A DNA stretch of 61,266 nt from assembly GCA_025060675.1 (NCBI GenBank), contig JANXBI010000069.1, positions 1-61,266 of the forward strand, in the 5' to 3' direction. Source of the stretch: Candidatus Caldatribacterium sp. Its GTDB lineage: Bacteria; Atribacterota; Atribacteria; Atribacterales; Caldatribacteriaceae. Positions 41,562 through 50,897 of this stretch are shown here, piece after piece. The position numbers and the translations under genes were made by a program. Below the pieces are notes generated by a model, which did not search any database, was not told the DNA's origin, and worked only from the letters and a program-made list of their open reading frames with translations. Every line of letters starts with the position of its first letter. The stretch's first letter is position 1.

Positions 41562-42515
41562 CTAAAGGGAAACAAAAAGTGCTACGAAAGCAAAAGCAAA
41601 AAGGGCTATTCCTGTTCCCACGGCGACAATGGCACGAGCCTCTCGAATACGGGCAGGAACAAGGTCAAGGAGAGGGTCTCCGAGGAAGGGTCGTTCCTCC
41701 CTCCTCCCTTGGTAGTAGTTGACTCCCCCAAGCCGCACCCCTAAGGCTCCTGCCATGGCGCTCTCCGGCCAACCTGCGTTGGGGCTTGGGTGTTTGCGGG
41801 CATCCCGGAAAGCGCAAGCAAGTGCTCTCCTGAAGAAACGCCCACAGAAAAGGGCAGAAAGAGCGATGAACACCGCACTCAAACGAGCAGGAACGAAGTT
41901 CGCGATATCGTCAGACCGTGCGGAAGCAAAACCAAAAAAGTAGTACCGGAAGTCCTTGTATCCAAGCAGGGAATCGAGGGTATTCACAGCCTTGTACACA
42001 AGTCCACCCAGGGCGCCAAAAAGTGCGATGTAGAAGAGAGGAGCAACGATAGCGTCGTTGAAATTCTCGGCAAGAGATTCCACACACCCCCGCACAATTT
42101 CCCATTCCGAGAGGTGTTCAGTGTCCCGACCCACGAGGTGTCTTAGGGCTTCCCTTGCCCGAGGCAGGTCTTGAGCCTCTAAGGCCTCCTCTACTTCTCT
42201 GCTGCGGGAAAGGAGTGTCCGAATAGCAAGGGTATAAAAGATGAGGTACACCTCCACTGCGAAAAAGACGGCCGGCGCAACCCGCGCCAAGAAATGGCGG
42301 AGGAAGAAGTATCCGACTCCGAGACCTCCGACCACAACAGCCACCACCACAAAACCCAAGACGAATTCCCGCTTGAAGTTTCGCTCCTTGGGAAAAAGGA
42401 GTCGTTCAAGAAAAGCAACAAGACGCCCTATCCCAACAACAGGGTGGGCAAAGGCGGGATCGCCAAAGGCCAAGTCAAGCCCAACCCCAAAGAGCATGCG
42501 AAACAGCCCAATCAC
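41562..42515 (-). CDS. cbiB: Adenosylcobinamide-phosphate synthase (CbiB/CobD type)
   Basis: This 317-residue membrane protein attaches aminopropanol (phosphate) to the corrin ring, forming cobinamide (phosphate). Family blocks visible are GVGLDLAFGDPAFAHPVVGIGRLVA at the N-terminus (split by a loop), ESLAENFNDAIVAPLFY, YKAVNTLDSLLGYKD and HPSPNAGWPESAMAGALGVRLGG. All are in the usual order and the length is normal. The start overlaps the cobC stop by 4 bases (ATGA). It acts with the threonine-phosphate decarboxylase and threonine kinase in the same cluster. Confidence 0.95.
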   Translation of the reverse strand: MIGLFRMLFGVGLDLAFGDPAFAHPVVGIGRLVAFLERLLFPKERNFKREFVLGFVVVAVVVGGLGVGYFFLRHFLARVAPAVFFAVEVYLIFYTLAIRTLLSRSREVEEALEAQDLPRAREALRHLVGRDTEHLSEWEIVRGCVESLAENFNDAIVAPLFYIALFGALGGLVYKAVNTLDSLLGYKDFRYYFFGFASARSDDIANFVPARLSAVFIALSALFCGRFFRRALACAFRDARKHPSPNAGWPESAMAGALGVRLGGVNYYQGRREERPFLGDPLLDLVPARIREARAIVAVGTGIALFAFAFVALFVSL

Positions 42516-43111
42516 CGCTCCACCTCGAAATTCACAATGCCCGTAATCTGGGTGAACCCATTCCTTTCTCGAACCATGATGAGCACCCCGGGGTCAAGAA
42601 GGAGCGAAAAAGTCTGCTCGAAGCGCACCCCAAGGAGATGAACGAGAAAGCACCGCAAAACCCCTGCGTGGGTCACCACAAGGTACCGTCCGTCCGGGAA
42701 CATCTGGAGCCGTTCCCAGAAACGAACAACTCGCTCGAGAACCCTCTCAAAACTCTCTCCTCCTGGAGGGGTGAAACGAAGGGGGTCTCTTTCCCACTCA
42801 GCCACCTCATGAGGGTAAGCATCTCGGAGGTTCCGCCATCCCTTCCCCTCCCAGCTCCCAAAAGATCGCTCCTTAATGTCCTCACAGACCTCAAGAGGCA
42901 CTTCCGTTCCCACAAGGAGGAGTGCCGTTTCAATGGTCCGGGCAAGGGGGCTGGCAAAAACGTAGGCAAAGCTCCTGTTGCCAAGGAACTCCCGCACCTT
43001 CCGAATCCGTTCTCGTCCCCGAGGGGTAAGGGGGATATTCATCCAGCCAGCGAAATACTCCTTTTCCGTCGCATCGGTGTCTCCATGGCGGACAAGATAA
43101 ACCTCCTTCAT
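42512..43111 (-). CDS. cobC: Alpha-ribazole phosphatase-like histidine phosphatase
   Basis: This 199-residue histidine-phosphatase superfamily protein has the catalytic RHG motif at 8-10 (YLVRHGDTDATE), the LTPRGRERI block, FASPLARTIETALLL and the second histidine in VVTHAGVLRCF. Position between pduX-like and cbiB genes with 4-base overlaps at both ends points to dephosphorylation of alpha-ribazole phosphate or cobalamin phosphate. The superfamily is broad, so the substrate depends on context. Confidence 0.85.
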   Translation of the reverse strand: MKEVYLVRHGDTDATEKEYFAGWMNIPLTPRGRERIRKVREFLGNRSFAYVFASPLARTIETALLLVGTEVPLEVCEDIKERSFGSWEGKGWRNLRDAYPHEVAEWERDPLRFTPPGGESFERVLERVVRFWERLQMFPDGRYLVVTHAGVLRCFLVHLLGVRFEQTFSLLLDPGVLIMVRERNGFTQITGIVNFEVER

Positions 43112-43986
43112 TCCTCTACCACCCGCACACCTCCGCCAATGGCTTGAGCTGTCCAGAGCACAACCTCTTCTCCCGTAAGTACCTCTGCAACCCGTCTCAG
43201 GGCTTCCCTCAGGTGCACACGACGTAGGTCGAAAAGCACTCCAAAGGCGCTTCCTGTGTGCGCCCGACTCACACCTAAAGCACCGATTTCCTGCACAGCC
43301 TGAGCAAGAAAAGGGAAAATTTTGCTCTTCCTGTGTTCCTCCATGAGAGCGCTGCTGAGTGTTGCTGCCTTGCCGACCAGAGTAAGGTCCCCCTCTTCCA
43401 GTCCTCGCTCCAGGAGCCGAAAAGCGTCCTCCGTCTCTCGGGCAAACCTCTCAAAATGGCGGCGCAGCCTTTCCCGATCCACAGAGAGCGTCTCGACCTC
43501 CTCTGGGGGTTCCACGACCACAACCCCAAGGAAACGAGGGGCAGGGAGGGAAAAGAAAGTCTCTCCGTGAAGATGGTCAAAGAGACACCAGTTCTGGAAA
43601 AACGTCCCATCCGTTGGCTCAATGGAAAGGGCAATCTGGGCAATTTCTTCGCCCCTGATGGTCCTCCCAAGGAGCTTCGCCAAAGCCCCAAGGAGCGCAG
43701 CAATGTCAGCGGTGCTTGAGGCAAAACCCTTCCCCTCCGGGAGAGATCGCCTCCTCCGGAAAGCAACTCGTCCCCTGAGGTGTTCCCCCCCAAAGTGCTT
43801 TAGGGCAAGCTCCAGCGCCTTCTTACTTTTCCAAAGCCTTTCTGTACCCTCCCCCTCACCACCCAGGAAAACCTCCATCTCACTGAAGCGGTCAATAGTC
43901 AGAGAGACGAGCACCTCTCGCCCCTCGATAATCCCCTGGATGACCTCTCCAGCGCTTCCTGGACACAATGCCCTTGCGCTTCTCAC
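43108..43986 (-). CDS. pduX: GHMP kinase, PduX-like L-threonine kinase
   Basis: This roughly 292-residue GHMP-fold kinase has ALCPGSAGEVIQG at the start (as in PduX), the ATP loop LPEGKGFASSTADIAALLGAL (PxGKGxASSTAD) and a C-terminal SRAHTGSAFGVLFD. PduX phosphorylates L-threonine to feed the threonine-phosphate decarboxylase, giving aminopropanol phosphate. The GTG at 43986 overlaps the cobS stop (GTGA) and family similarity begins immediately; the long in-frame extension to 44196 lies inside cobS. Context strongly supports the role. Confidence 0.88.
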   Translation of the reverse strand: MRSARALCPGSAGEVIQGIIEGREVLVSLTIDRFSEMEVFLGGEGEGTERLWKSKKALELALKHFGGEHLRGRVAFRRRRSLPEGKGFASSTADIAALLGALAKLLGRTIRGEEIAQIALSIEPTDGTFFQNWCLFDHLHGETFFSLPAPRFLGVVVVEPPEEVETLSVDRERLRRHFERFARETEDAFRLLERGLEEGDLTLVGKAATLSSALMEEHRKSKIFPFLAQAVQEIGALGVSRAHTGSAFGVLFDLRRVHLREALRRVAEVLTGEEVVLWTAQAIGGGVRVVEE

Positions 43987-44717
43987 ATTTCCCAAAGGAA
44001 GAGCCACACCACTTCCCCCCACTCCACTCCCGCCCCGACGACGTCCCCAGTCACGCCGCCAAAGGCCCTGGCCATTCCCCTTCCAAGCGTGAACATGATA
44101 CCAAAGCTTACCAGAGTTTTCAAAACCGCTCTCCACTCCGCGATGAAAAAGCTCAACACAGCGACTGCCGCGGCCCACAGGAGAAAGGTGGACCAAGACA
44201 CCCTCCCTACGAACTCTTCAGCAAGTCCTGGAGTCTCCCGAGGAGGGACCTGGAAAAAGGCCCCAAAAAGGAGAGCAACAGTCCTCCCAAAAAGCGGAGC
44301 AAGCACAAGAGGAAGGGCACCCCCCGAAAGGCGTACAAGGAGCATCCCCTTTGCCCCAAGCACGAAGAGAATCCCCAGGACTCCAAAAGTCCCAATCCTC
44401 GGATCTTTGAGGACGGCCTGCCGTTTCTCCCTCTGTACCCAGAGGGCATCGCACACATCAGCCACACCATCGATGTGCAAGCCCCGGGTCAAGAGAACCC
44501 ACAAAAGAAGGGTGGCAAAGGTTGCCAGAAGAGGGTCTTGTGCTTCCACGGAAACGACAGAGTAGACCAGAAAGAGCACCCACCCAATGCCCAGACCCAC
44601 GAGGGGGAAAAACACCGCAGCCTTTGCCAAATCTCCAGGTCTGTACTCTCCCGGATCAAGAGGGAGGGAAGTGAGAAAACTCACCGAAAGGCGAAGGAGT
44701 ACTCCCAAGCGCCTCAT
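43983..44717 (-). CDS. cobS: Adenosylcobinamide-GDP ribazoletransferase (CobS)
   Basis: This 244-residue polytopic enzyme joins adenosylcobinamide-GDP and alpha-ribazole, the last assembly step of cobalamin. Family blocks are LSVSFLTSLPL, FFPLVGLGIGW, RGLHIDGVADVCDALW (the metal-binding DGxxD motif) and RIGTFGVLGI. The ATG at 44717 overlaps the cobU stop as ATGA; the longer frame to 44780 lies in cobU. Membrane location is shared with CbiB. Confidence 0.95.
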   Translation of the reverse strand: MRRLGVLLRLSVSFLTSLPLDPGEYRPGDLAKAAVFFPLVGLGIGWVLFLVYSVVSVEAQDPLLATFATLLLWVLLTRGLHIDGVADVCDALWVQREKRQAVLKDPRIGTFGVLGILFVLGAKGMLLVRLSGGALPLVLAPLFGRTVALLFGAFFQVPPRETPGLAEEFVGRVSWSTFLLWAAAVAVLSFFIAEWRAVLKTLVSFGIMFTLGRGMARAFGGVTGDVVGAGVEWGEVVWLFLWEM

Positions 44718-45244
44718 TTGAGTTGCCACGGAATCCCTGCCACCACAAAGTATACTCGATCGGCCCGTTCTGCGAGCCACTGGTTTACCCGCCCAAGGAG
44801 GTCTCGAAAGGCTCGTCCAAGAGGGAATTCCGGCACCACACCCATACCGACTTCGTTACTCACAAGAACAAGGTAAAATCCCTCCCTTTCCTGGCGAGAG
44901 AAAAGGCCCGTCAATTCACCCAAAACCTTCTCGTATGCTTGCTTCTCATCTTTCTCTTGGAGGAGGATGTTGCTCACCAGGAAAGAAACGCAGTCAAGGA
45001 GCACCGCCTTCCCTGAGAGGTCGAAAGATAAAAGAGGAACAAACCCGTAGGGAACCTCTACGGTGATGAAGCTTGACGGGCGATCGCTCCGATGGCGACG
45101 GATGCGTTCCTCCATCTCCGGGTCCGTAGCAATCCCCGTGGCGCAGAAAACCACTGGGACTCCCCTCTCTCCCACCATCGTCAGGGCAAGACGACTCTTA
45201 CCGCTTCGGGCTCCCCCAAGGATGAGCACCCGTTCGGCGCCCAT
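44714..45244 (-). CDS. cobU: Adenosylcobinamide kinase/guanylyltransferase (CobU)
   Basis: This 176-residue bifunctional enzyme phosphorylates adenosylcobinamide and transfers GMP to it. The P-loop GGARSGKS is near residue 10, IRRHRSDRP contains the histidine that carries GMP, and VSNEVGMGVVPEFPLGRAFRDLLG is the signature C-terminal block. It overlaps the decarboxylase gene by 47 bases. It allows salvage of incomplete corrinoids, consistent with the absence of ring-synthesis genes in view. Confidence 0.95.
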   Translation of the reverse strand: MGAERVLILGGARSGKSRLALTMVGERGVPVVFCATGIATDPEMEERIRRHRSDRPSSFITVEVPYGFVPLLSFDLSGKAVLLDCVSFLVSNILLQEKDEKQAYEKVLGELTGLFSRQEREGFYLVLVSNEVGMGVVPEFPLGRAFRDLLGRVNQWLAERADRVYFVVAGIPWQLK

Positions 45245-46271
45245 ATTCCTCAACCACCTCAAGAAACCGCAGATTCTCCTCTCTCGTCCTCACCGCTATA
45301 CGGAAAAACCGTTCGTCAAGCCCAACAAAATCGGCAAGACTCCGGACAAAAATTCCCCTCTCTTCAAGAAAGGAGAGAAGTTCTCGACCATTCCCATTTC
45401 CTGTCACCCACAGGGTGTAAAAGTTCACCCAAGATGGGTAGAAGGAGAGGAAAGGGAACGCTCTGAATGCCTCTTCAAGGAAGGCCTTTTCCTCCCGTAG
45501 CCAGAGCTCCGTCGCTTCCCGAAAAGGGGTAAGATCTTCCTCAGCGAGGATTTCAAGAGCTCGAATGAGAATCGCGTTGACGCTCCAAGGCTCAAGATAC
45601 TCGGCAAGACGGAGGATGTTCTCAGGGTGGGCAACGAGGAACCCTCCCCGGAGTCCAGGAAGAGCGAAGTACTTCGTTAAGGAACGGACAACATAGAGAT
45701 TCCTGTCCTCAAAGACCATTCCCGTAAGCGAAGTTGCCTCACCCATGAACTCCTGAAAGGCTTCATCCACAACGAAAATCGTTGAGAGTTTCCTCCGGCG
45801 AGCGGAGAAGTAAAGGTCTAAAGCCTCCGTATCCCCCAAGGGGTTACCAGGATTCCCAAAAACAACCACGTCCACCTCCTTTGGATCACCAAGCGAACGT
45901 TTGGGAAAGACAGACCAGGAAATGACGAGCTTCCCCGCCAAAGTAAAAGCCACCCGATACTCCCCAAAGGAGGGTTCAACGAGGGCTACCGTTTTCCCGG
46001 GAAGACACCTGGCAAGAAGGTAAATCCCCTGGGTTGCCCCATTGCAGGGGAGGATAGTCGCTTCCGGGAGGTTGTACATTCTCCCAATGTACTGGCTCGC
46101 AAAAAGGGGGTCAAGAGGGGGATAAAGGGCAACGTACGAGAAAAGCTCCCCCCACCGCCTTTGAAGCACATCCGGTGGGCCAAGAGGGTTGCAGTTTGCA
46201 CTCAGATCCAATCCCCTCTTCCCTACCTTCAGGCGCTCTATTGTTCGACCACCGTGAGGAACCTTGGTCAT
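45198..46271 (-). CDS. cobD: Threonine-phosphate decarboxylase (CobD), PLP-dependent
   Basis: This 357-residue fold-type I PLP enzyme related to histidinol-phosphate aminotransferase has DLSANCNPLGPP at the N-terminus, PCNGATQGIYLLARCL, FGNPGNPLGD, VVDEAFQEFMG and the PLP lysine in VRSLTKYFALPGLRGGFL. In this cobalamin context it makes aminopropanol phosphate from threonine phosphate. Its ATG overlaps the gyrA stop codon (ATGA at 46268-46271), directly coupling a corrinoid operon to gyrase. Confidence 0.92.
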   Translation of the reverse strand: MTKVPHGGRTIERLKVGKRGLDLSANCNPLGPPDVLQRRWGELFSYVALYPPLDPLFASQYIGRMYNLPEATILPCNGATQGIYLLARCLPGKTVALVEPSFGEYRVAFTLAGKLVISWSVFPKRSLGDPKEVDVVVFGNPGNPLGDTEALDLYFSARRRKLSTIFVVDEAFQEFMGEATSLTGMVFEDRNLYVVRSLTKYFALPGLRGGFLVAHPENILRLAEYLEPWSVNAILIRALEILAEEDLTPFREATELWLREEKAFLEEAFRAFPFLSFYPSWVNFYTLWVTGNGNGRELLSFLEERGIFVRSLADFVGLDERFFRIAVRTREENLRFLEVVEEYGRRTGAHPWGSPKR

Positions 46272-48697
46272 GGAAGCACAACGGTAAACGAAGCTACTCG
46301 GTCGTTCTCCTCAAGGCGGATGAGCCGGACACCCTGGGTCGCCCGTCCCTGGAGGGGGATTTCCCCCGTATGAACCCGAAGGATGAGGCCGTTCTGGGTG
46401 GAAAGGAGAACCTCCTCATCCCCCCGCACCGGAGCAATCCCCACAACCTCACCAGTGCGGGCAGACTCTTTCAAGATGCGGACGCCCATACCACCGCGGT
46501 GGTGGACCGGAAATTCCGAGACGTCCATTCGTTTCCCCATCCCGAAAGAGGTGACAACAAGCAGCGCCTCTTGGGGCTTCAAAAGACACGCCCCTACAAC
46601 CCGGTCGTCCCCCCGAAGACTGATGCCTCGAACCCCTGCGGCCGCCCGTCCCATAGGGCGAACCTCATCTTCGTGAAAACTCAACCCAAACCCCAAGGCT
46701 GTGGCAAGGAACACTTGGTCTTTCCCGCCGGTCACAAAAACGGCTTCAAGGGTATCCCCGTCTTCAAGCTCCACAACCTTCATCCCCCGACGGGTGATGG
46801 AGAGGAACTCAAGAAGGTCCATTTTCTTCACCTTGCCACGGGTAGTCGCAAAGAAGAGGTACTTCCCCTCCTTGAAGTCCCGAAGAGGAATCGCAGTTAC
46901 AACCCGCTCGCCCTCCTCAAGGGGAAGGAGGTTCACAAGGTGCATCCCTCGGGATTTCTGGCTCATCTCCGGGAGACGGTGAACTGGAAGCTGGAAAACC
47001 CTCCCCCGAGTGGTGAAAAAGAGCATCCGGTGCAACGTAGTCGTGGCCACGATGACCCGCACCACATCCTCCTCACCTGGAGTAAGGGCACTCACTCCCT
47101 TCCCACCCCGACCTTGACGCCGGTACATGGCAAGGGGAACCCGTTTCACGTACCCATCGTGGGTTAGGGTCACCACGACGTCCTCTTCCCGAACAAGGGG
47201 CTCCTCCTCTTCCTCTTCCGCCTCCTCACCCACAATCCTCGTTCTCCGTTCGTCTCCATAGAGTTCTCGAACCTTAAGGAGCTCTTCCCGAATACACTCC
47301 TTGAGGACCTCTTCCTTTTCAAGGATGTTCCGAAGGTGAGCGATTCGTGCTACCACCCCTTGGTACTCCTCCTTGAGCTTCTCTCGCTCTAAAGCGACAA
47401 GGCGCTGGAGGCGAAGCTCAAGGATAGCTTCAGCCTGCTTCTCCGTAAAGCCAAACTCTCCCATGAGGCGCTTTTTTGCTTCCGGAACGTTTTGTGAGGA
47501 ACGGATGAGGGCAATGACACTGTCGATGAGATCAAGGGCCTTCAAAAAGCCCTCGAGAACGTGGGCCCTTTCCTCCGCCTCTTTGAGCTCGAAGCGACTC
47601 CGCCGGAGCACCACTTCCCTACGAAAGGCAAGGAAATGCCCTAAAGCTTCCCGCATGTTGCAGATTTCTGGTTTCCCTCCCACCAGAGCAAGGAGGATAA
47701 CCCCAAAACTCGTCTCCAAAGCAGTGTGTTTGTAGAGGTAGCGGAGGATGTACTGGGGATTTGCCCCTCGCTTGAGCTCGAGGACGACCCGAATACCATC
47801 TCGGTCAGACTCGTCCCGAACTTCGGCAACGTCGGGAAGCTTCTTCTCTTCTACGAGGCGAGCGATATGCTCGACCAAAGCAGCTTTGTTCACCTGGTAA
47901 GGAATCTCCCGGATGACGATAGCCTGTTTCCCTCGAGCGACCTCTTCCACCGTCGCCTCTCCCCGAACGATGATCTTCCCTTTCCCCTCCCGGAAGTATT
48001 CCCGAATGCCTCGGTAACCAACAATTTTCCCTCCTGTAGGGAAGTCGGGGCCAGGGATGAAACGCAAAAGGTCATCCGCAGTCGCTTCAGGATGGTCAAG
48101 AAGGTAGAGCAGACCATCGATGAGTTCCCTGAGGTTGTGGGGTGGGATATTCGTGGCCATGCCAACGGCAATGCCTGAGGCACCGTTTGCCAAAAGCTGT
48201 GGAAAGCGCGCCGGAAGGACCACAGGTTCTCGCAGAGATTCGTCAAAGTTTGGAGCAAAATCCACGGTATCCTTCTCAAGGTCCTGGAGCATCTCCTCCG
48301 CAATTGGGGCAAGGCGAACCTCCGTATAGCGCATCGCCGCTGGTGGGTCTCCATCCACAGACCCAAAGTTCCCATGACCATCCACAAGGGGGTACCGACA
48401 GGTGAAATCCTGGGCAAGACGCACCAAAGCTTCATACACCGCCATATCCCCATGGGGATGGTACTTTCCAAGGACATCTCCCACCACACGAGCGCTCTTC
48501 CTGTAGGGAGCATCGGGTCGCAGGTTCATCTCCTGCATAGCGTAGAGAATCCGTCGCTGCACCGGTTTCAACCCGTCGCGGATGTCTGGAAGCGCCCTTC
48601 CTACAATAACACTCATCGCATAACTCAGGTACGCTTCCTTCATCTCGTCTTTGACATCGACAAGGAGCACCTTGCCTTTCTCGTCCACAAGCACCAC
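46268..48697 (-). CDS. gyrA: DNA gyrase subunit A
   Basis: This 809-residue subunit is of normal length. The catalytic tyrosine is Y124 in AAMRYTEVRL and the C-terminal wheel domain carries a GyrA-box-like GRGGKGVSAL, which separates it from ParC. In the quinolone-determining region the sequence is HGDMAVYEALVR: the position of E. coli Ser83 is Met85 and that of Asp87 is Glu89, both unusual. It starts 2 bases after the gyrB stop. It introduces negative supercoils with GyrB, ahead of forks leaving the nearby origin. Confidence 0.97.
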   Translation of the reverse strand: MVLVDEKGKVLLVDVKDEMKEAYLSYAMSVIVGRALPDIRDGLKPVQRRILYAMQEMNLRPDAPYRKSARVVGDVLGKYHPHGDMAVYEALVRLAQDFTCRYPLVDGHGNFGSVDGDPPAAMRYTEVRLAPIAEEMLQDLEKDTVDFAPNFDESLREPVVLPARFPQLLANGASGIAVGMATNIPPHNLRELIDGLLYLLDHPEATADDLLRFIPGPDFPTGGKIVGYRGIREYFREGKGKIIVRGEATVEEVARGKQAIVIREIPYQVNKAALVEHIARLVEEKKLPDVAEVRDESDRDGIRVVLELKRGANPQYILRYLYKHTALETSFGVILLALVGGKPEICNMREALGHFLAFRREVVLRRSRFELKEAEERAHVLEGFLKALDLIDSVIALIRSSQNVPEAKKRLMGEFGFTEKQAEAILELRLQRLVALEREKLKEEYQGVVARIAHLRNILEKEEVLKECIREELLKVRELYGDERRTRIVGEEAEEEEEEPLVREEDVVVTLTHDGYVKRVPLAMYRRQGRGGKGVSALTPGEEDVVRVIVATTTLHRMLFFTTRGRVFQLPVHRLPEMSQKSRGMHLVNLLPLEEGERVVTAIPLRDFKEGKYLFFATTRGKVKKMDLLEFLSITRRGMKVVELEDGDTLEAVFVTGGKDQVFLATALGFGLSFHEDEVRPMGRAAAGVRGISLRGDDRVVGACLLKPQEALLVVTSFGMGKRMDVSEFPVHHRGGMGVRILKESARTGEVVGIAPVRGDEEVLLSTQNGLILRVHTGEIPLQGRATQGVRLIRLEENDRVASFTVVLP

Positions 48698-48699
48698 CC

Positions 48700-50601
48700 T
48701 CAGATATCGAGATTCACCACTTCAAGCGCGTGCTCTTGGATGAACTCCCGCCGAGGTTCTACCGCATCCCCCATGAGGATGCTGAAAATCGTCTCAGCTT
48801 CAAGAGCGTCTTCAATGGTCACCCTCTTTATGGTACGCGTTGCCGGGTTCATCGTGGTGTACCAGAGCTGTTCCGGGTTCATCTCGCCTAATCCCTTGTA
48901 CCGCTGAATGGTGTACTTCTTGTTCCGGAAGTTCTCTAAAATTCGCTCCAGCTCACGATCGTCAAAGGCATAGTAGTCGTTCTTGTCCACTCGGACACGG
49001 TAAAGGGGTGGCAGAGCGATATAAATGTAGCCGCCTTCAAGGAGTGGGCGCATGTACCGGTAGAAAAAGGTCAAAAGGAGCGTGCGGATATGGGCTCCAT
49101 CCACGTCGGCATCGGTCATAATAATGACCTTGTGGTACCGGAGCTTTTCAATGACTAAGTCCTCTCCAATACCACAACCCAAGGCAGCGATGATGTTCCG
49201 AATTTCGTCACTTGAGAGGATCCGGTGTAAGCTCGCCTTCTCCACGTTGAGGATCTTCCCCCGAAGGGGCAAAACCGCTTGGAACCGTCTGTCCCTTCCC
49301 TGTTTTGCCGAACCCCCCGCAGAATCCCCCTCTACAATGAAAATCTCTGCGACCTTCGGGTTTTTCTCCGTACAGTCGGCGAGCTTCCCCGGAAGGGAAA
49401 CAGCCTCAAGGCTGTCCTTTTTCCGGGCGAGTTCCCGAGCCTTTTTGGCTGCGACACGGGCCCGAATGCTTTCCAAGACTTTCTCAACGATAGCTCGGGC
49501 AACACTCGGATTTTCCTCAAAGAAAGCGCTAAGGAACGTTCCCGTAAGGTCTTCAAGGAAACTCCGCACCTCAGGGTTTCCAAGACGAGTTTTCGTCTGT
49601 CCCTCAAACTGTGGGGCAGGGACAAGAACGTGGATAACCGCACAGAGACCCTCCCGGACATCGTTCCCAGTAGGTGGTTCGTCCTTTTCCTTGAGGAGCC
49701 CATGCCGTTCCATATACTCGGTGATGACCCGGGTGAGGGCAGCCCTAAAACCCGTAACGTGAGTTCCTCCCTCTGCAGTCTTGATGTTGTTGGCAAAGGA
49801 GAGAACCATCTCGAGGTACCCATCGTTGTACTGGAGGGCAACTTCCGCTCGGATACCGTCTCGGGTGCCAGAAAAGGAGATCGGCTCAGGATGGAGCACC
49901 CCTTTCCCCTGGTTGAGGTGCGCGACGAGTTCCCGGATACCCGAGGTCGAAGCATAGGTCTTCTGCTTCCCCGAACGCTCATCAAAAAGCTTCAGCGTAA
50001 GTCCAGGGTTGAGGAAAGCGAGCTCTTTGAGGCGCTCGGCAAGGATATCGAAGTGAAACTCCGTTTGGGGGAAGATGAGAGGATCGGGCCTAAAGCGAAC
50101 GTAGGTCCCTGTTTCCTCAGTCTCCTCTCCAGCACAAAGGGGCGTCACAGGTTTCCCCCGCTCGTAGCGCTGATGCCACACCCGTCCCTGGGTTTTGACC
50201 TCCACCTCAAGCCACTCGGAGAGCGCGTTAACAACCGAGATGCCCACCCCGTGAAGCCCTCCAGAAATCGTGTACGCACCGCTTTCAAATTTTCCCCCTG
50301 CATGGAGGGTGGTGAGGACAACCTCAAGCGCCGGCTTTCCTGTCCCCTTGTGCACGTCCACGGGAATGCCCCGACCGTTATCGAGAACTGAGACACTCCC
50401 ATCCTTGTGAAGCGTGACGGTGATTTCGGTGCAGAAGCCAGCCATGGCTTCGTCGACGCTGTTGTCCACCACCTCAAAGACCAAATGGTGAAGCCCTCCG
50501 ATATCAGTGTTACCAATGTACATACTTGGGCGTTTCCGTACCGCCTCAAGACCCTCAAGAACCTGAATAGCGTCAGCGGTATAGCATGCCTTCTTCGTCA
50601 T
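48700..50601 (-). CDS. gyrB: DNA gyrase subunit B
   Basis: This 633-residue ATPase subunit has the GHKL nucleotide site (VDNSVDEAMAG, LDNGRGIPVD, GGLHGVGISVVNALS), a transducer domain and the TOPRIM domain with EGDSAGGSAKQGRDR and MTDADVDGAHI. The C-terminus shows the IQRYKGLGEMNPEQLW block. Length is that of the short GyrB type. The ATG overlaps the dciA stop by 4 bases, inside the replication super-operon. Confidence 0.98.
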   Translation of the reverse strand: MTKKACYTADAIQVLEGLEAVRKRPSMYIGNTDIGGLHHLVFEVVDNSVDEAMAGFCTEITVTLHKDGSVSVLDNGRGIPVDVHKGTGKPALEVVLTTLHAGGKFESGAYTISGGLHGVGISVVNALSEWLEVEVKTQGRVWHQRYERGKPVTPLCAGEETEETGTYVRFRPDPLIFPQTEFHFDILAERLKELAFLNPGLTLKLFDERSGKQKTYASTSGIRELVAHLNQGKGVLHPEPISFSGTRDGIRAEVALQYNDGYLEMVLSFANNIKTAEGGTHVTGFRAALTRVITEYMERHGLLKEKDEPPTGNDVREGLCAVIHVLVPAPQFEGQTKTRLGNPEVRSFLEDLTGTFLSAFFEENPSVARAIVEKVLESIRARVAAKKARELARKKDSLEAVSLPGKLADCTEKNPKVAEIFIVEGDSAGGSAKQGRDRRFQAVLPLRGKILNVEKASLHRILSSDEIRNIIAALGCGIGEDLVIEKLRYHKVIIMTDADVDGAHIRTLLLTFFYRYMRPLLEGGYIYIALPPLYRVRVDKNDYYAFDDRELERILENFRNKKYTIQRYKGLGEMNPEQLWYTTMNPATRTIKRVTIEDALEAETIFSILMGDAVEPRREFIQEHALEVVNLDI

Positions 50602-50897
50602 TCTGCGTCACCTCGCGGACGCACACGAACTTTCACCATCGAAACCTGGACTCCTTGGCTGTTGAGTAAAGCACAAATTTCGTGCACCCGGCTTTCTACC
50701 TCAAGCGTGTAGATAGGATCCTCAACCTCGAGGAAGAGAACCCCTTTCATAATTTTTACAGGCTTACAGAAGGGAGCAAGGTCTGGAAACCACTCCCTGA
50801 AGCGCTCCATCGCCTGGTACTCTTGAACCTTGGGAAGGAGACCACTCCTTTTGAGGTACTCCGTGACAATCTCTCCAATGGAGAAGGGCTTATGCAT
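50598..50897 (-). CDS. dciA: DUF721 protein, DciA-like helicase operator
   Basis: This 99-residue protein of the DUF721/DciA family helps load the replicative helicase in bacteria lacking DnaC or DnaI. The family core is LEVEDPIYTLEVESRVHEICALLN, with a basic C-terminus. The ATG at 50897 overlaps the recF end by 8 bases; a longer frame to 50915 is less likely. Position between recF and gyrB, close to dnaA, is typical of this family and supports the call despite the short sequence. Confidence 0.8.
   Translation of the reverse strand: MHKPFSIGEIVTEYLKRSGLLPKVQEYQAMERFREWFPDLAPFCKPVKIMKGVLFLEVEDPIYTLEVESRVHEICALLNSQGVQVSMVKVRVRPRGDAE

Noticed and set aside
41562..46271. Cobalamin riboswitch controlling the cob genes
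   Set aside because: Genes overlap with no leader region, and no B12-box-like sequence is present.
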